DNA of 43,122 nucleotides from Streptomyces odontomachi (GCF_024435355.1 NZ_JAMJWG010000038.1:1-43122); one strand, 5' to 3'; shown: positions 1 to 8,415, counted from the stretch's first letter. Notes: generated by a model from the sequence alone, not told the origin. A program made the numbers and translations.

Positions 1-15
1 GCGTAATGTCAGGGC

Positions 16-666
16 ATGCGCTACGACCTGGTCATCTTCGACAACGACGGCGTGCTCGTGGACAGTGAGCCGATCTCCAATCGGATCCTCGCCGAGTACC
101 TGACCGAACTCGGCCACCCCACCACGTACGAGGACTCCCTCCGGGACTACATGGGTGGAGCCAATCACCGCATCCACGATCTGGTCTTCCAGCGCAGTGG
201 CCAGCGGCTTCCAGAGGGTTTCGACGACCGGTATCACGCCCGCGTCTTCGCGGCGTTCGAGCGCGAGTTGGACAGGGTCGCCGGCGTCACCGAGGTCCTG
301 GAGAAGCTGACGGCATACGGAAGCACGTACTGTGTGGCCTCGTCCGGGAGCCATGAGCGGATTCGGGTGGGGCACCGCAAGACCGGACTCGACCGATGGT
401 TCGACGACGGCCGGATCTTCAGTTCGCAGGACGTGGGGCGGGGCAAACCGGCGCCCGATCTGTTCCTTCACGCGGCCAGTCGTATGGGAGTTGCTCCGGG
501 GCGGTGCGCGGTCGTCGAGGACAGCCCGCTAGGGGTGCAGGCGGCGCTTGCAGCCGGAATGGACGTGTTCGGCTTCACGGCGATGACCCCGTCCGAGCAG
601 CTCTCAGAGGCAGGAGCGAACAAGCTTTTCGGGAACATGGCTGACCTACCTGACCTGCTCCTTTAA
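16..666 (+). CDS. HAD-family hydrolase, beta-phosphoglucomutase-like
   Basis: This 216-residue protein is a cytosolic HAD-superfamily phosphatase or phosphomutase. Motif I is visible near the N-terminus as DNDGVLVDSE, giving the nucleophile Asp and the general acid/base Asp two residues later. Motif II is the Ser in VASSGSHERI (about residue 110), the motif III Lys is in GKPAPDLF, and motif IV is VVEDSPLGV followed by AALAAGM. The region between motifs I and II is helical, as expected for a subfamily I cap. The length is normal for the family. The substrate cannot be read from sequence; sugar phosphates are usual. It begins only 15 bases into the window, with AGGG just upstream of the ATG, so its operon context is unknown. 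Confidence 0.88.
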   Translation: MRYDLVIFDNDGVLVDSEPISNRILAEYLTELGHPTTYEDSLRDYMGGANHRIHDLVFQRSGQRLPEGFDDRYHARVFAAFERELDRVAGVTEVLEKLTAYGSTYCVASSGSHERIRVGHRKTGLDRWFDDGRIFSSQDVGRGKPAPDLFLHAASRMGVAPGRCAVVEDSPLGVQAALAAGMDVFGFTAMTPSEQLSEAGANKLFGNMADLPDLLL

Positions 667-814
667 GCCTTGTCATGACGGAAGGCCGGACTGCCGACCT
701 GACTTTTGTCACCCGTAGCTCCGGACGATCGTTTCTGACGCCGTGCAGGGTCCGCCGGCGAAGCTGAAGACGTCGAGAACGGGACGTACACAGCGACGAC
801 GGAGGAACCCGATC

Positions 815-1663
815 ATGAATGGGCCGGCAGAGAAAGCGACCACCACACACAAGCGCGTGAACCCCCTCGAAGGACTGAAGCCCCTCGTCCTCGACGCAGC
901 CGTACCCATCAGCTCGTACTACCTGCTGAACAAGGGATTCGGAATGAGTACGGTGGCCGCGCTGGGCTGGAGCAGCGTCGTACCGGCGCTGCGAACCGTG
1001 TGGAGCGTCCTTCGGGAACGCAGCCTCAACGCGCTTGCCGCGCTCATCCTCGTGGTCAACGTGGTGGGCGTGCTCCTCGCCTCCGTCACGGGTGACCCCC
1101 GGTTGATGCTCGCCAAGGACAGCGGGGTCAGCAGCGCGATCGGCATCGGGGTGCTGGTCTCGGTGGCAATGGGCCGGCCCGTGATGACGGCCGGGCTGAA
1201 GCCCTGGATCACCAAGGGGGAGCCACAGCGGACAGCGGCGTGGGAGCGGCTGGCCGCCAGCGAACCCCGGTTCGTGCGGGCCGAGCGCAGGTTCTCCCTG
1301 GTGTGGGGGATCGCGCTGCTGGCGGAGTGTCTGGTGCGGATCGTGGGCGCGTACACGGTGCCGGTGGACACGATGGTGTGGCTGGGCACCGTGATCCTGG
1401 TGGTCGCCGTGGTACTGGCCATGGTGGTCTCCGGGCAGTTGGCCATCGGGCCCATGGAGAAGATGGTCGAGTGCGAACTGGAGACGACCAGGCAGGAGCC
1501 GTCCCCAGCCACGTACGACGCATACAACACGCGTAACGCCCACAACATGTACAACGCCCACAACACGTACAACGCCCATAACGCGTACAACGCAGGTGTC
1601 CCAGAGGGCTCGTGCGAGTCCGCCGAGGCCCCGAACGGGACCTTCGGCACCCCGTACCACTAG
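815..1663 (+). CDS. VC0807-family integral membrane protein with C-terminal YNAHN repeats
   Basis: The 282-residue product resembles the VC0807-type membrane proteins of Streptomyces, whose function is unknown. I chose the ATG at 815 because GGAGGAA lies 8 bases upstream; the open frame continues further left without a ribosome binding site. About five to six hydrophobic segments are visible, including the stretches around AALILVVNVVGVLLA and ILVVAVVLAMVV. The C-terminus is unusual: four 6-residue units resembling N-x-Y-N-A-H (residues about 238-261) encoded by 18-bp DNA repeats, followed by a short tail. That tail is rich in Asn, Tyr and His, is likely cytoplasmic and disordered, and is probably strain-specific. 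Confidence 0.75.
   Translation: MNGPAEKATTTHKRVNPLEGLKPLVLDAAVPISSYYLLNKGFGMSTVAALGWSSVVPALRTVWSVLRERSLNALAALILVVNVVGVLLASVTGDPRLMLAKDSGVSSAIGIGVLVSVAMGRPVMTAGLKPWITKGEPQRTAAWERLAASEPRFVRAERRFSLVWGIALLAECLVRIVGAYTVPVDTMVWLGTVILVVAVVLAMVVSGQLAIGPMEKMVECELETTRQEPSPATYDAYNTRNAHNMYNAHNTYNAHNAYNAGVPEGSCESAEAPNGTFGTPYH
1526..1597 (+). repeat. Four 18-bp coding tandem repeats
   Basis: Four consecutive 18-bp units of the form AAC-nnG-TAC-AAC-GCC-CAC encode the Asn/Tyr/His tail of the VC0807-family protein. The first unit has CGT instead of TAC and the last ends GCA-GGT, so the array decays at both edges. Confidence 0.9.
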
Positions 1664-1702
1664 GTCATCGACCCATCCACATCGACCGGTCCACGAAGAT
1701 AG

Positions 1703-1745
1703 TTGCCTGATTCATCTACCCGTGGGTAGCCAGGGGCCCTACGCT
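1703..1745 (+). promoter_or_regulatory. Putative MFS-gene promoter region with inverted repeat
   Basis: The inverted repeat CTACCC-GT-GGGTAG at 1716-1729 lies between a TTGCCT (1703-1708) and a TAGCCA (1727-1732) spaced by 18 bp. A second -10-like hexamer, TACGCT, is at 1740-1745, only 8 nt before the ATG at 1754. The inverted repeat is placed where a repressor would block the promoter. The regulator is unknown. Confidence 0.4.
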
Positions 1746-1753
1746 GTGCCGCC

Positions 1754-2992
1754 ATGACGCAAGTGCTGCGGCGCGGTAGGGCCTCCCTGGCGTTCGCGTT
1801 CTTCGCCCAGGGCGTGGCGTTCGCGGTGCTCGTGACGCGCATTCCGGCGATCCAGGACCACTACCGGATATCCGATGGGCTGCTGCCCGCCTTCCTCGCC
1901 GCCGTTCCGGTGCTCGCGGGTGTCGGCAGCGTCAGCACCGAGCACCTGGTGCGGCGCGTGCGGCCGAGCCGGGTGCTGCGCTGGTCACAGCCGCTGGTGC
2001 TGCTGGCGCTGCTCGGTGTCGCTGCCGGGGACCGGGTCTGGCAGGTGGCGGTCGCACTCGGGCTGTTCGGGCTGTGCGTGGGGGCCTTGGACGCGTCCAT
2101 GAACATGCTGGGGGTCAGCCTCCAACACGCCTACGGGCGCAGCATCATGCTGGGATTCCACGCCGCGTTCAGCCTGGGCGGCATCGTCGGCGCCTCGGTG
2201 GCCTGGGCGGGCGCCCACTGGGAGCTGTCGCTGCTCACCACCTACCTGCCGGTCGTCGTGGTGCTGCTTCCGGCGGCGCTGGCCGGCAGTCGCCGGTACG
2301 TCGACGGGAGCCGGGCGGACTCCGTGCAGGGCGCTGCTCCGGGAGCCTTTGCGCCGGCGCCCGAAGCCGTCGCCTTCCGGCTGCTCCTGCCGCTGTGCCT
2401 GGTGATGGCGTTCGCGTACATCGGGGACTCGACCGTCTCCAACTGGAGCGCCAAGTACGTCAAGGACGTGCTCGGCGGCTCTGATCAGCTGTCCACGGTG
2501 CCGTACAACGTCTACATGGCGACGACGCTGGTCGGGCGGGCCCTCGGGGATCTGGGAGTGCGGCGGTTCGGAGCGGTCGGCGTGGTGCGCTGTGGGACGG
2601 TCGTCGCGGCGCTCGGGTTCGCCGTGGTGGCGGGCGCGCCGGGGGCGTGGAGCGGGATACTCGGCTTCACGCTGCTGGGGCTCGGGCTGTGCGTGCTGGT
2701 GCCGCAGACCTTCGCGGCGGCCGGGCGGCGCGCGACCGAACGGTACGGGCCGGGGGCCTCGGACGCGGCCGTGGCACGGCTGAACGTCTTCAACTACGTC
2801 GGGTTCCTGGTCGGTTCCCCGCTGGTCGGGGCGTTGGGGGACGCCTGGAGCTACCGGGCGGCGATGCTGGTGCCGATGGTGCTGGTGCTCGTGACGCTGT
2901 GCTACGCCCGGTCCTTCGCGCCGCAGGACGACGCCGCACCGGCATCGCCGGGCGGGGCGCCGGCCGCTTCGGACGGGGCGGCGGCAGGCTAG
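1754..2992 (+). CDS. MFS transporter
   Basis: This 412-residue polytopic membrane protein has about twelve hydrophobic segments and belongs to the major facilitator superfamily. The first half starts with LAFAFFAQGVAFAVLVTRIPAIQ, typical of actinobacterial MFS proteins related to YbjJ or fucose-permease-like carriers. A hydrophilic central loop lies around residues 180-205, where the two six-helix halves meet. The tail is Ala/Gly/Pro rich and disordered. No Shine-Dalgarno sequence precedes the ATG, but TACGCT ends 8 nt upstream, so the mRNA may be leaderless. The substrate is not predictable. A 14-bp inverted repeat in the promoter suggests control by a dedicated repressor that is not in the window. 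Confidence 0.85.
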   Translation: MTQVLRRGRASLAFAFFAQGVAFAVLVTRIPAIQDHYRISDGLLPAFLAAVPVLAGVGSVSTEHLVRRVRPSRVLRWSQPLVLLALLGVAAGDRVWQVAVALGLFGLCVGALDASMNMLGVSLQHAYGRSIMLGFHAAFSLGGIVGASVAWAGAHWELSLLTTYLPVVVVLLPAALAGSRRYVDGSRADSVQGAAPGAFAPAPEAVAFRLLLPLCLVMAFAYIGDSTVSNWSAKYVKDVLGGSDQLSTVPYNVYMATTLVGRALGDLGVRRFGAVGVVRCGTVVAALGFAVVAGAPGAWSGILGFTLLGLGLCVLVPQTFAAAGRRATERYGPGASDAAVARLNVFNYVGFLVGSPLVGALGDAWSYRAAMLVPMVLVLVTLCYARSFAPQDDAAPASPGGAPAASDGAAAG

Positions 2993-3080
2993 GGCAGCTG
3001 GGGCAGCTGGGGTGGCCAGGACCGGGCGTCGGCGGCGGTCCAGGCGGAGGGCCCTCGCCCGGGGCAGATACGGTGACGGC

Positions 3081-4253
3081 ATGAGCGGCCGTGCACAGCT
3101 GATGTGGGATGACGCAGTGACGGGGTACGACTTCGGTCCGGAGCACCCCATGGACCCGGTCCGGCTGGCCCTGACCAGACGGCTCGTCACGGCGTTCGGG
3201 CTCGACCGTGACCTGCGGGTCGTCGCCGCACCGCCGGCCGGCGACTCGACGCTGCGGCTGGTGCACCGTGAGGACTACATCGAGGCGGTGAAGGCGGCGT
3301 CCGCCGACCCGGGTTCGATGCACGGCCAGTACGGCATCGGCACCCTGGACGACCCCGCCTTCGCCGGAATGCACGAGGTGTCCGCGCTGATCGCCGGGCA
3401 GTCGGTGGGGGCCGCCGAGGACGTCTGGCGCGGTGCGGCCCTGCACGCGGTGAACTTCAGCGGTGGCCTGCACCACGCGATGCCCGGGGCCGCCTCCGGG
3501 TTCTGCATCTACAACGACGCCGCCCTCGCCATCGCCCGGCTGCTGGAACTGGGCGCCGAGCGGGTCGCGTACGTGGACGTGGACGTGCACCACGGCGACG
3601 GTGTGCAGGCGGCCTTCTGGGACGACCCGAGGGTGCTCACGATCTCGTTGCACGAGCATCCGGGGACGCTGTTCCCGGGGACGGGCTGGCCGGAGGAGAC
3701 CGGTGGCGAGGCGGCCGAGGGGTCGGCGGCGAACGTGACGCTGCCGGCCGGGACCTCGGACGCCGACTGGCTGCGCGCGTTCCACTCCGTGGTGCCGGAG
3801 CTGGTGGCCGACTTCCGGCCGCAGGTGCTGGTGTCCCAGCACGGCGCCGACAGCCACTTCGAGGACCCGCTGGCCCACCTGGCGGTGTCGTTGGATGCGC
3901 AGCGGGCCGTCCAGTGGGCCTGTCACGAGCTGGCGCACGAGCACGCCGGGGGGCGCTGGATCGCCCTGGGCGGTGGCGGATACGCGGTGGTGGACGTCGT
4001 ACCGCGGTCCTGGACGCACCTGGTGGCGATCGCCGCGGGACGTCCCGTCGAACCCGAGACGGAGCTTCCGGAGGAATGGCGGGCCGAAGTGTTCGCGCGA
4101 GGGCGGCGGATGGTGCCCGGGCGGATGACGGACGGCCGGTGGCCGGTCTCCTGGTCCGCGTGGGAGAACGGGTACGATCCGGCCGCACGGGTGGATCAGG
4201 CCATCCGGGCGACCCGCAACGCGGTGTTCCCGCTGCGGGGGATGCTGCCATAG
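3081..4253 (+). CDS. acuC: Acetoin utilization protein AcuC (class I HDAC-like deacetylase)
   Basis: This 390-residue protein has the histone-deacetylase/arginase fold and probably removes acetyl groups from lysines, for example on acetyl-CoA synthetase as in Bacillus AcuC. Zn-site and catalytic motifs are visible: GGLHHAMPGAASGFCIYND contains the paired active-site His. VDVDVHHGDGVQ supplies metal-binding Asp and His, and QHGADSHFEDPLAHL supplies a further Asp and the loop near the substrate. The ATG at 3081 gives the expected N-terminus (MSGRAQLMWDD). There is no Shine-Dalgarno sequence, but TACGGT sits 6 nt before the ATG, which suggests a leaderless transcript. It is followed by bdtA at some distance, as in S. 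coelicolor. Confidence 0.92.
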   Translation: MSGRAQLMWDDAVTGYDFGPEHPMDPVRLALTRRLVTAFGLDRDLRVVAAPPAGDSTLRLVHREDYIEAVKAASADPGSMHGQYGIGTLDDPAFAGMHEVSALIAGQSVGAAEDVWRGAALHAVNFSGGLHHAMPGAASGFCIYNDAALAIARLLELGAERVAYVDVDVHHGDGVQAAFWDDPRVLTISLHEHPGTLFPGTGWPEETGGEAAEGSAANVTLPAGTSDADWLRAFHSVVPELVADFRPQVLVSQHGADSHFEDPLAHLAVSLDAQRAVQWACHELAHEHAGGRWIALGGGGYAVVDVVPRSWTHLVAIAAGRPVEPETELPEEWRAEVFARGRRMVPGRMTDGRWPVSWSAWENGYDPAARVDQAIRATRNAVFPLRGMLP

Positions 4254-4946
4254 CCGTCGCCCCTGTCGTGGGGCGGCCAGAAGCGGGCACGGAACAGGGT
4301 CCGGCCGCCGTCGACGGTTCCGGCGCCGGCGTTGGCCAGTCTTCGGGGTACGCAGGCCGTGCCGCCGTCCGGACAGACACTCGTGCCCGGGTGTGCTACT
4401 CGCCCTCAGCTCATCGCAGGGCGCTCATGTCGACATAACGACCTGGTTCCCGCTACGCATCCGCATGTTTTGCGGCGTACGAAGAGTCGCTCTGGTGCGG
4501 AAAGGAGGCGCGCGGGTGAACGGGTGTGAGACCGGCGCACACATCGGCCTCCCGTTCCCCGTCTGTCCCGTATTGACCGTTGCTACGACCAGTTGTGCGG
4601 GGTTGCCGGAGCACGTTTCGGACGGCGTGCGACCGGCTGCGTCGCAGGTCAAAGGGGTTGTGTGGGATGCGGGGCGGTGCGCGGTGCGGCATGGGGCGCG
4701 AGGTGGCGGCGCCGGCGGGTGGTGCTCTCGGGCGTGCGCCAGTCGACGGGTGTGCCCGGTCCACGTCCTACCGCCCGCTTACTCGCTATGTACTCAAACG
4801 GGCGTGTCTGTCACAGTAGGCGGCTGAATGCTGCTCCTCTTCCCCACTCGTATCACCCGCCCCTACGCTGGGGAGTGAGCGCACAGCGACGAGGAGTCAC
4901 CGGAGGGGAAGCCGGGCCCGTCATGTGCGGAAGGTTCAGGTGTGTC
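4254..4946. other. Long acuC-bdtA intergenic region
   Basis: About 690 bases separate acuC from bdtA. The only coding candidate is a weak 103-codon frame from 4516. Sequence composition drops in GC around 4780-4870, where promoter elements for bdtA are expected. TACGCT at 4864-4869 is a plausible -10, flanked by TCACC (4853-4857) and AGTGA (4874-4878). These half-sites resemble BldD contacts but are in everted order, so I do not call a BldD box here. Confidence 0.5.
4516..4827 (+). CDS. Doubtful 103-aa Cys-rich ORF
   Basis: A GTG at 4516 is preceded by a textbook AAAGGAGG (4500-4507), which is the only reason to take this frame seriously. The 103-residue translation has no recognisable domain. 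It has several scattered Cys residues and an Arg/Gly-rich centre, and its third positions are less GC-biased than those of neighbouring genes. It could be a small species-restricted protein or a non-coding leader region upstream of bdtA. Confidence 0.25.
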   Translation: MNGCETGAHIGLPFPVCPVLTVATTSCAGLPEHVSDGVRPAASQVKGVVWDAGRCAVRHGARGGGAGGWCSRACASRRVCPVHVLPPAYSLCTQTGVSVTVGG

Positions 4947-5156
4947 ATGGCTGCTGGCGAGAGGCCTCTGAACGAGGTTCAGTTCCTGACCGTGGCGGAA
5001 GTCGCCTCGGTGATGCGCGTGTCGAAGATGACCGTGTACCGCTTGGTGCACAGCGGTCATCTGCCCGCGATCCGGGTGGGGAGGTCCTTCCGAGTCCCGG
5101 AGCATGCGGTTCACGAGTACCTTCGCGATTCCTATGTGGGGGTGGAGACGGCCTGA
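4947..5156 (+). CDS. bdtA: BdtA, excisionase-type helix-turn-helix DNA-binding protein
   Basis: This 69-residue protein is essentially one MerR/excisionase-like winged helix-turn-helix. It has the motif FLTVAEVASVMRVSKMTVYRLVHSG followed by LPAIRVGRSFRVP, so it should be a small cytosolic DNA-binding regulator. It matches what I recall of S. coelicolor SCO3328, named bdtA as a BldD target, and it lies in the same neighbourhood (acuC upstream, bS22 downstream). The ATG at 4947 has GGAAGG about 12 nt upstream; an in-frame ATG at 4923 would add eight residues. Its targets are not evident. Confidence 0.85.
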   Translation: MAAGERPLNEVQFLTVAEVASVMRVSKMTVYRLVHSGHLPAIRVGRSFRVPEHAVHEYLRDSYVGVETA

Positions 5157-5257
5157 CGGCGGATCTCCTCCGCGTTCCGGGGGCGGCCCGCCCGGTTCCG
5201 TGCAAGCGGAGCCACGGACGCCCCCGGAACACTCGTGGAGGCTTTCCCACCCCTCGA

Positions 5258-5288
5258 TTGCAACCCTGGCGCACGGCCGGGGTACGCT
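5258..5288 (+). promoter_or_regulatory. Candidate promoter for the bS22 gene
   Basis: TTGCAA (5258-5263) and TACGCT (5283-5288) are spaced by 19 bp, about 98 bp upstream of the bS22 start. The -10 has a good form for the vegetative sigma factor, but the spacing is long. Confidence 0.35.
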
Positions 5289-5385
5289 AGCCCTTCGTAG
5301 GTCGTGTGGGCCCCAACGCAGCCCCGCACGGGTGATTGCCCCTGTCGGGGATCACTAAGCAGATGAGAAATGAGCGAGGGTAGCA

Positions 5386-5484
5386 GTGGGCTCAGTTATC
5401 AAGAAGCGGCGCAAGCGGATGGCGAAGAAGAAGCACCGCAAGCTGCTCAAGCGCACCCGCGTGCAGCGGCGCAACAAGAAGTAA
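5386..5484 (+). CDS. Small ribosomal subunit protein bS22 (AURKAIP1/COX24 domain)
   Basis: This 32-residue, extremely basic protein starts with GTG at 5386 after a GAGGG ribosome binding site. Lys and Arg make up more than half of its residues (for example KKRRKRMAKKKHRKLLKR). It corresponds to the AURKAIP1/COX24-domain protein of actinobacteria, identified as bS22 in mycobacterial ribosome structures, where it binds the 30S decoding region. The same gene follows bdtA in S. coelicolor. It is monocistronic here, with its own promoter candidate and a strong hairpin 28 nt after the stop. Confidence 0.93.
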   Translation: MGSVIKKRRKRMAKKKHRKLLKRTRVQRRNKK

Positions 5485-5803
5485 GAGCGCGACGCTGGAC
5501 CAACGCGGTCCGTGGCCCTTCCACCACAGGTGGGAGGGCCATTGGTGCGTGACCAGGCGGGATACTGTGTGGCTGTCGTTCGCGATGCGGCTGTCGTTCT
5601 CGATGACGTGCGGCGATGGTTACGTGTCGACGCGGTGACGTACCCGTCTCGACAATGCGGCGGCCTCGTGCCGTCTCGATAACGCGGTACCCGGGACGGT
5701 CCCGCGCGCGGTACGACAGTAGGGGCGGCCTGCACTCGGGGCGGCGCGGCGTGCAGGGCCGCGCGATCGGGTGGGGTTACGGTCGGCCACAGAGTGCTCG
5801 GAC
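5485..5803. other. Intergenic region with short degenerate repeats
   Basis: About 320 bases contain the bS22 terminator hairpin and two pairs of short direct repeats. GGCTGTCGTTCkCGATG occurs at 5571-5587 and 5589-5605, and CCGTCTCGAyAAyGCGG at 5644-5660 and 5671-5687. No gene is evident. The promoter of the downstream epimerase should lie in the right part. Confidence 0.6.
5513..5541 (+). terminator. Terminator hairpin after the bS22 gene
   Basis: A 12-bp stem with one G-T wobble pairs 5514-5525 with 5529-5540 around a 3-nt loop. There is no U tract, which is usual for Streptomyces terminators. Confidence 0.75.
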
Positions 5804-6904
5804 ATGCGGGAAGGCAGGCGGCTGACCTTGGGCAGGATCGTGCTGGTGACCGGGGTGGCCCGGCAGCTCGGCGGCCGGTTCGCGCGCCGCATCCACCAGG
5901 AACCCGGGGTCGACCGGGTCGTCGCCGTGGACGCGGTGGTGCCCGAGCACGAGCTGGGCGGCGCCGACTTCGTGCAGGCGGACATACGCCAGCCGGCGAT
6001 CGCCCGGGTGCTCGCCGAGTACTCCGTCGACACGGTCGTCCACATGGACGTCTCCGGCACCGCACTCGGCGGCGGCAGCCGTGCCGCGGTCAAGGAGACC
6101 AACGTCATCGGCACCATGCAGCTGCTGGGCGCCTGCCAGAAGTCTCCGACCGTCCGGCGACTCGTGGTGAAGTCCTCGACCAACGTCTACGGTTCCGCGC
6201 CCCGCGACCCCGCCGTCTTCCACGAGTCCACCTCCCCCAAGTCGTTGCCGCAGGGCGGCTTCGCGAAGGACACGGTGGAGGTGGAGGGCTACGTACGCGG
6301 GTTCGCGCGGCGCCGGCCCGATGTGGCCGTGTGCATCCTGCGGTTCGCCAACATCCTCGGCACCGCCGACGACAATCCGCTCTCCGAGTACTTCTCGCTC
6401 CCCGTGTTGCCCACCGTCTTCGGCTACGACCCCCGGTTGCAGTTCGTGCACGAGGACGATGTGCTGGACGTGCTGCGGCTGGCCGCGCACCGGGCGGATC
6501 TCGAGGCCCCGGGCAGCCGTACGTTCAATGTCGCGGGTGACGGTGTGGTGTTGTTGTCGCAGTGTGCGCGCCGGCTGGGCCGTCCCACCGTGCCCGTGCT
6601 GCTGCCCGCCGTCAGCTGGGCGCGTTCGGCGCTGCGGACCCTCGGTGTGACGGACTTCTCGCCGGAGCAGGTGCGGCTGCTCACGCACGGGCGGGTGGTG
6701 GAGACCCGGCGGATGCGTGAGATTCTCCGCTTCACGCCGCGGTACTCGACTGCGGAGACCTTCGCGGAGTTCGTCCGGGCCCATGGTGTCGGGCTGCTGC
6801 CGCCGCAGGCGGTGGCGGACGCCGTCGACCGTGCCGGAGCGCTGGTCGCCAAGGCCGTCCGGACCGTGCGACAGCCGGCCCCCACCGGCGCCGACCAAGG
6901 TTGA
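5804..6904 (+). CDS. NAD-dependent epimerase/dehydratase (SDR family)
   Basis: This 366-residue protein is an extended short-chain dehydrogenase. The nucleotide-binding segment is IVLVTGVARQLGGRFARR. The Ser of VVKSSTNVYG is in the usual catalytic region, but the classical YxxxK is not obvious; the position carries FAKDTVEVE, with no Tyr before Lys. It may therefore be non-catalytic or atypical. The orthologue in S. coelicolor sits in the same place (SCO3326 by my recollection). The start is uncertain: ATG at 5804 or TTG at 5828. The TTG start would give the shorter N-terminus expected for the family and has GGGAAGG 13 nt upstream. Just after the stop, two copies of a 10-bp repeat (GATAAGGGTC) precede the acyltransferase gene, which is likely cotranscribed. 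Confidence 0.85.
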   Translation: MREGRRLTLGRIVLVTGVARQLGGRFARRIHQEPGVDRVVAVDAVVPEHELGGADFVQADIRQPAIARVLAEYSVDTVVHMDVSGTALGGGSRAAVKETNVIGTMQLLGACQKSPTVRRLVVKSSTNVYGSAPRDPAVFHESTSPKSLPQGGFAKDTVEVEGYVRGFARRRPDVAVCILRFANILGTADDNPLSEYFSLPVLPTVFGYDPRLQFVHEDDVLDVLRLAAHRADLEAPGSRTFNVAGDGVVLLSQCARRLGRPTVPVLLPAVSWARSALRTLGVTDFSPEQVRLLTHGRVVETRRMREILRFTPRYSTAETFAEFVRAHGVGLLPPQAVADAVDRAGALVAKAVRTVRQPAPTGADQG

Positions 6905-6942
6905 TAAGGGTCGATAAGGGTCGATAGAGGAGCGCAGCAACA

Positions 6943-8304
6943 ATGGCGGACGCCAAGGTCATTCCGTTCGACGACGACCGCTCGCGCGCCGGCGCGCAGC
7001 GCTCCGGGCGCCGTCGCGCCGCCCAGTCTCGCGCCACTGACCGGGCCACCGCATCGCGTACCGGCGACTCGGACACGCCGGGGCGCACGGACGCCGAGGG
7101 CGCGTCGGACGGCTCGGACGCCGTGCATGACGAAGCCGGCGCGCGTGACGGGGACACCGGCGCGCCCGAGGCCGGGGAGGTCGCCTCGCTCCCCGAGCAG
7201 CAGACCCGACGCACCGGGACCCACGACGGCCCCGATGCCGCGCCGCGCCCTGGGCGTGGCAAGGGCGGCCGGAAGGGGGGCAGGCCGTCGGCAGGGCGGC
7301 GGACCGGGTCCCCGGAAGCGGGAGGCGGGTCCCGTGGCGCGGGTGCCGCGGCAGGCGCGTCCCCGACCGCTGGTGGCGGATCGCAGGTCCCGGACCCGGG
7401 TGCTGACGTCCACGGTGCGGATCACGAGTCACCTGAGGCCGGCGGTGTCGCCGGTGGGGCGGGTACCGACTGGGAGCGCCGGCTCGCTGGGGGCCTTGCC
7501 TTTCTGCGCCGGCGGCTGACCGGTGACTATGACACCGACGACTTCGGCTATGACGCCGAGCTCACCGACCAGGTCCTGATGTCCCTGCTGCGGCCCCTGT
7601 ACGAGAAGTACTTCCGGGTCGAGGTGCAGGGCGTCGAGAACATTCCGTCCGAGGGTGGGGCGCTGATCGTTGCGAACCATTCCGGGACGTTGCCGCTGGA
7701 CGGCCTGATGATGCAGGTCGCCGTGCACGACCACCATCCGGCCAGCCGCCATCTGCGGTTGCTCGCGGCGGACCTGGTCTTCATGCTGCCGGTCGTCAAC
7801 GAGCTGGCGCGTAAGGCCGGGCACACGCTGGCCTGCGCGGAGGACGCGGAGCAGCTGCTGGAGCGTGGCGAGCTGGTCGGGGTGATGCCGGAGGGGTTCA
7901 AGGGCGTCGGCAAGCCGTTCAGCGAGCGGTACAAGCTCCAGAGGTTCGGGCGGGGTGGTTTCGTGTCGACGGCGCTGCGGGCCGGTGTCCCGATCGTGCC
8001 GTGCTCGATCGTCGGGGCCGAGGAGATCTACCCGATGATCGGGAACGCGAAGACGCTGGCGCGCCTGCTCGGGTTCCCGTATTTCCCGATCACGCCCACG
8101 TTCCCCTGGCTCGGTCCGCTTGGCGCCCTGCCGCTGCCGACGAAGTGGACGATCCAGTTCGGCGAGCCGATCGAGACCGACGGGCATCCGCCGGAGGCGG
8201 CGGAGGATCCGATGCTGATGTTCAACCTGACGGATCAGGTACGCGAGCAGATCCAGCACACCCTCTACCGCCTGCTGGTGCAGCGCCGGTCGGTCTTCTT
8301 CTGA
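6943..8304 (+). CDS. Lysophospholipid acyltransferase family protein (PlsC-like)
   Basis: This 453-residue protein has a disordered, charged N-terminal third (to about residue 185) and a PlsC-type acyltransferase domain from about residue 200 to the end. The signature block is IVANHSGTLPLDG; the His to Asp spacing is longer than the canonical HxxxxD. The second block is MPEGFKGVGKPFSERYKLQRFGRGGF and the third is AGVPIVPCSIVGAEE. It probably acylates a lysophospholipid or related polyprenyl or glycerol substrate at the membrane face. The start has GAGGAG 12 nt upstream. It lies 38 bases after the epimerase, so the two form an operon ending at the hairpin at 8320-8355. Confidence 0.85.
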   Translation: MADAKVIPFDDDRSRAGAQRSGRRRAAQSRATDRATASRTGDSDTPGRTDAEGASDGSDAVHDEAGARDGDTGAPEAGEVASLPEQQTRRTGTHDGPDAAPRPGRGKGGRKGGRPSAGRRTGSPEAGGGSRGAGAAAGASPTAGGGSQVPDPGADVHGADHESPEAGGVAGGAGTDWERRLAGGLAFLRRRLTGDYDTDDFGYDAELTDQVLMSLLRPLYEKYFRVEVQGVENIPSEGGALIVANHSGTLPLDGLMMQVAVHDHHPASRHLRLLAADLVFMLPVVNELARKAGHTLACAEDAEQLLERGELVGVMPEGFKGVGKPFSERYKLQRFGRGGFVSTALRAGVPIVPCSIVGAEEIYPMIGNAKTLARLLGFPYFPITPTFPWLGPLGALPLPTKWTIQFGEPIETDGHPPEAAEDPMLMFNLTDQVREQIQHTLYRLLVQRRSVFF

Positions 8305-8319
8305 TCCTGAGGACCAGCG

Positions 8320-8355
8320 AGGGCGCGGAGCCGGTTCTGGCCGGATCCGCGCCCT
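8320..8355. terminator. Hairpin between convergent acyltransferase and rsbN
   Basis: A 10-bp perfect stem (8320-8329 with 8346-8355) continues after one mismatch into a 4-bp stem around a 6-nt loop. It lies between two convergent stop codons and can serve both genes. Confidence 0.8.
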
Positions 8356-8415
8356 GGGAGTGCTGTCTGTGGAGATCTCTGGAGTTCTGTCTCCGGAGCT
8401 GTGTCTGGGGAACGG

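Noticed and set aside
575..1660. 361-codon minus-strand frame
   Set aside because: Shadow of the VC0807-family gene. Its VVGVV repeats are simply the complement of the YNAHN repeats.
4853..4878. Possible BldD box at bdtA (TCACC and AGTGA half-sites)
   Set aside because: The half-sites are in everted order and do not fit the 15-mer consensus. bdtA being a BldD target is literature knowledge, not shown by this site.
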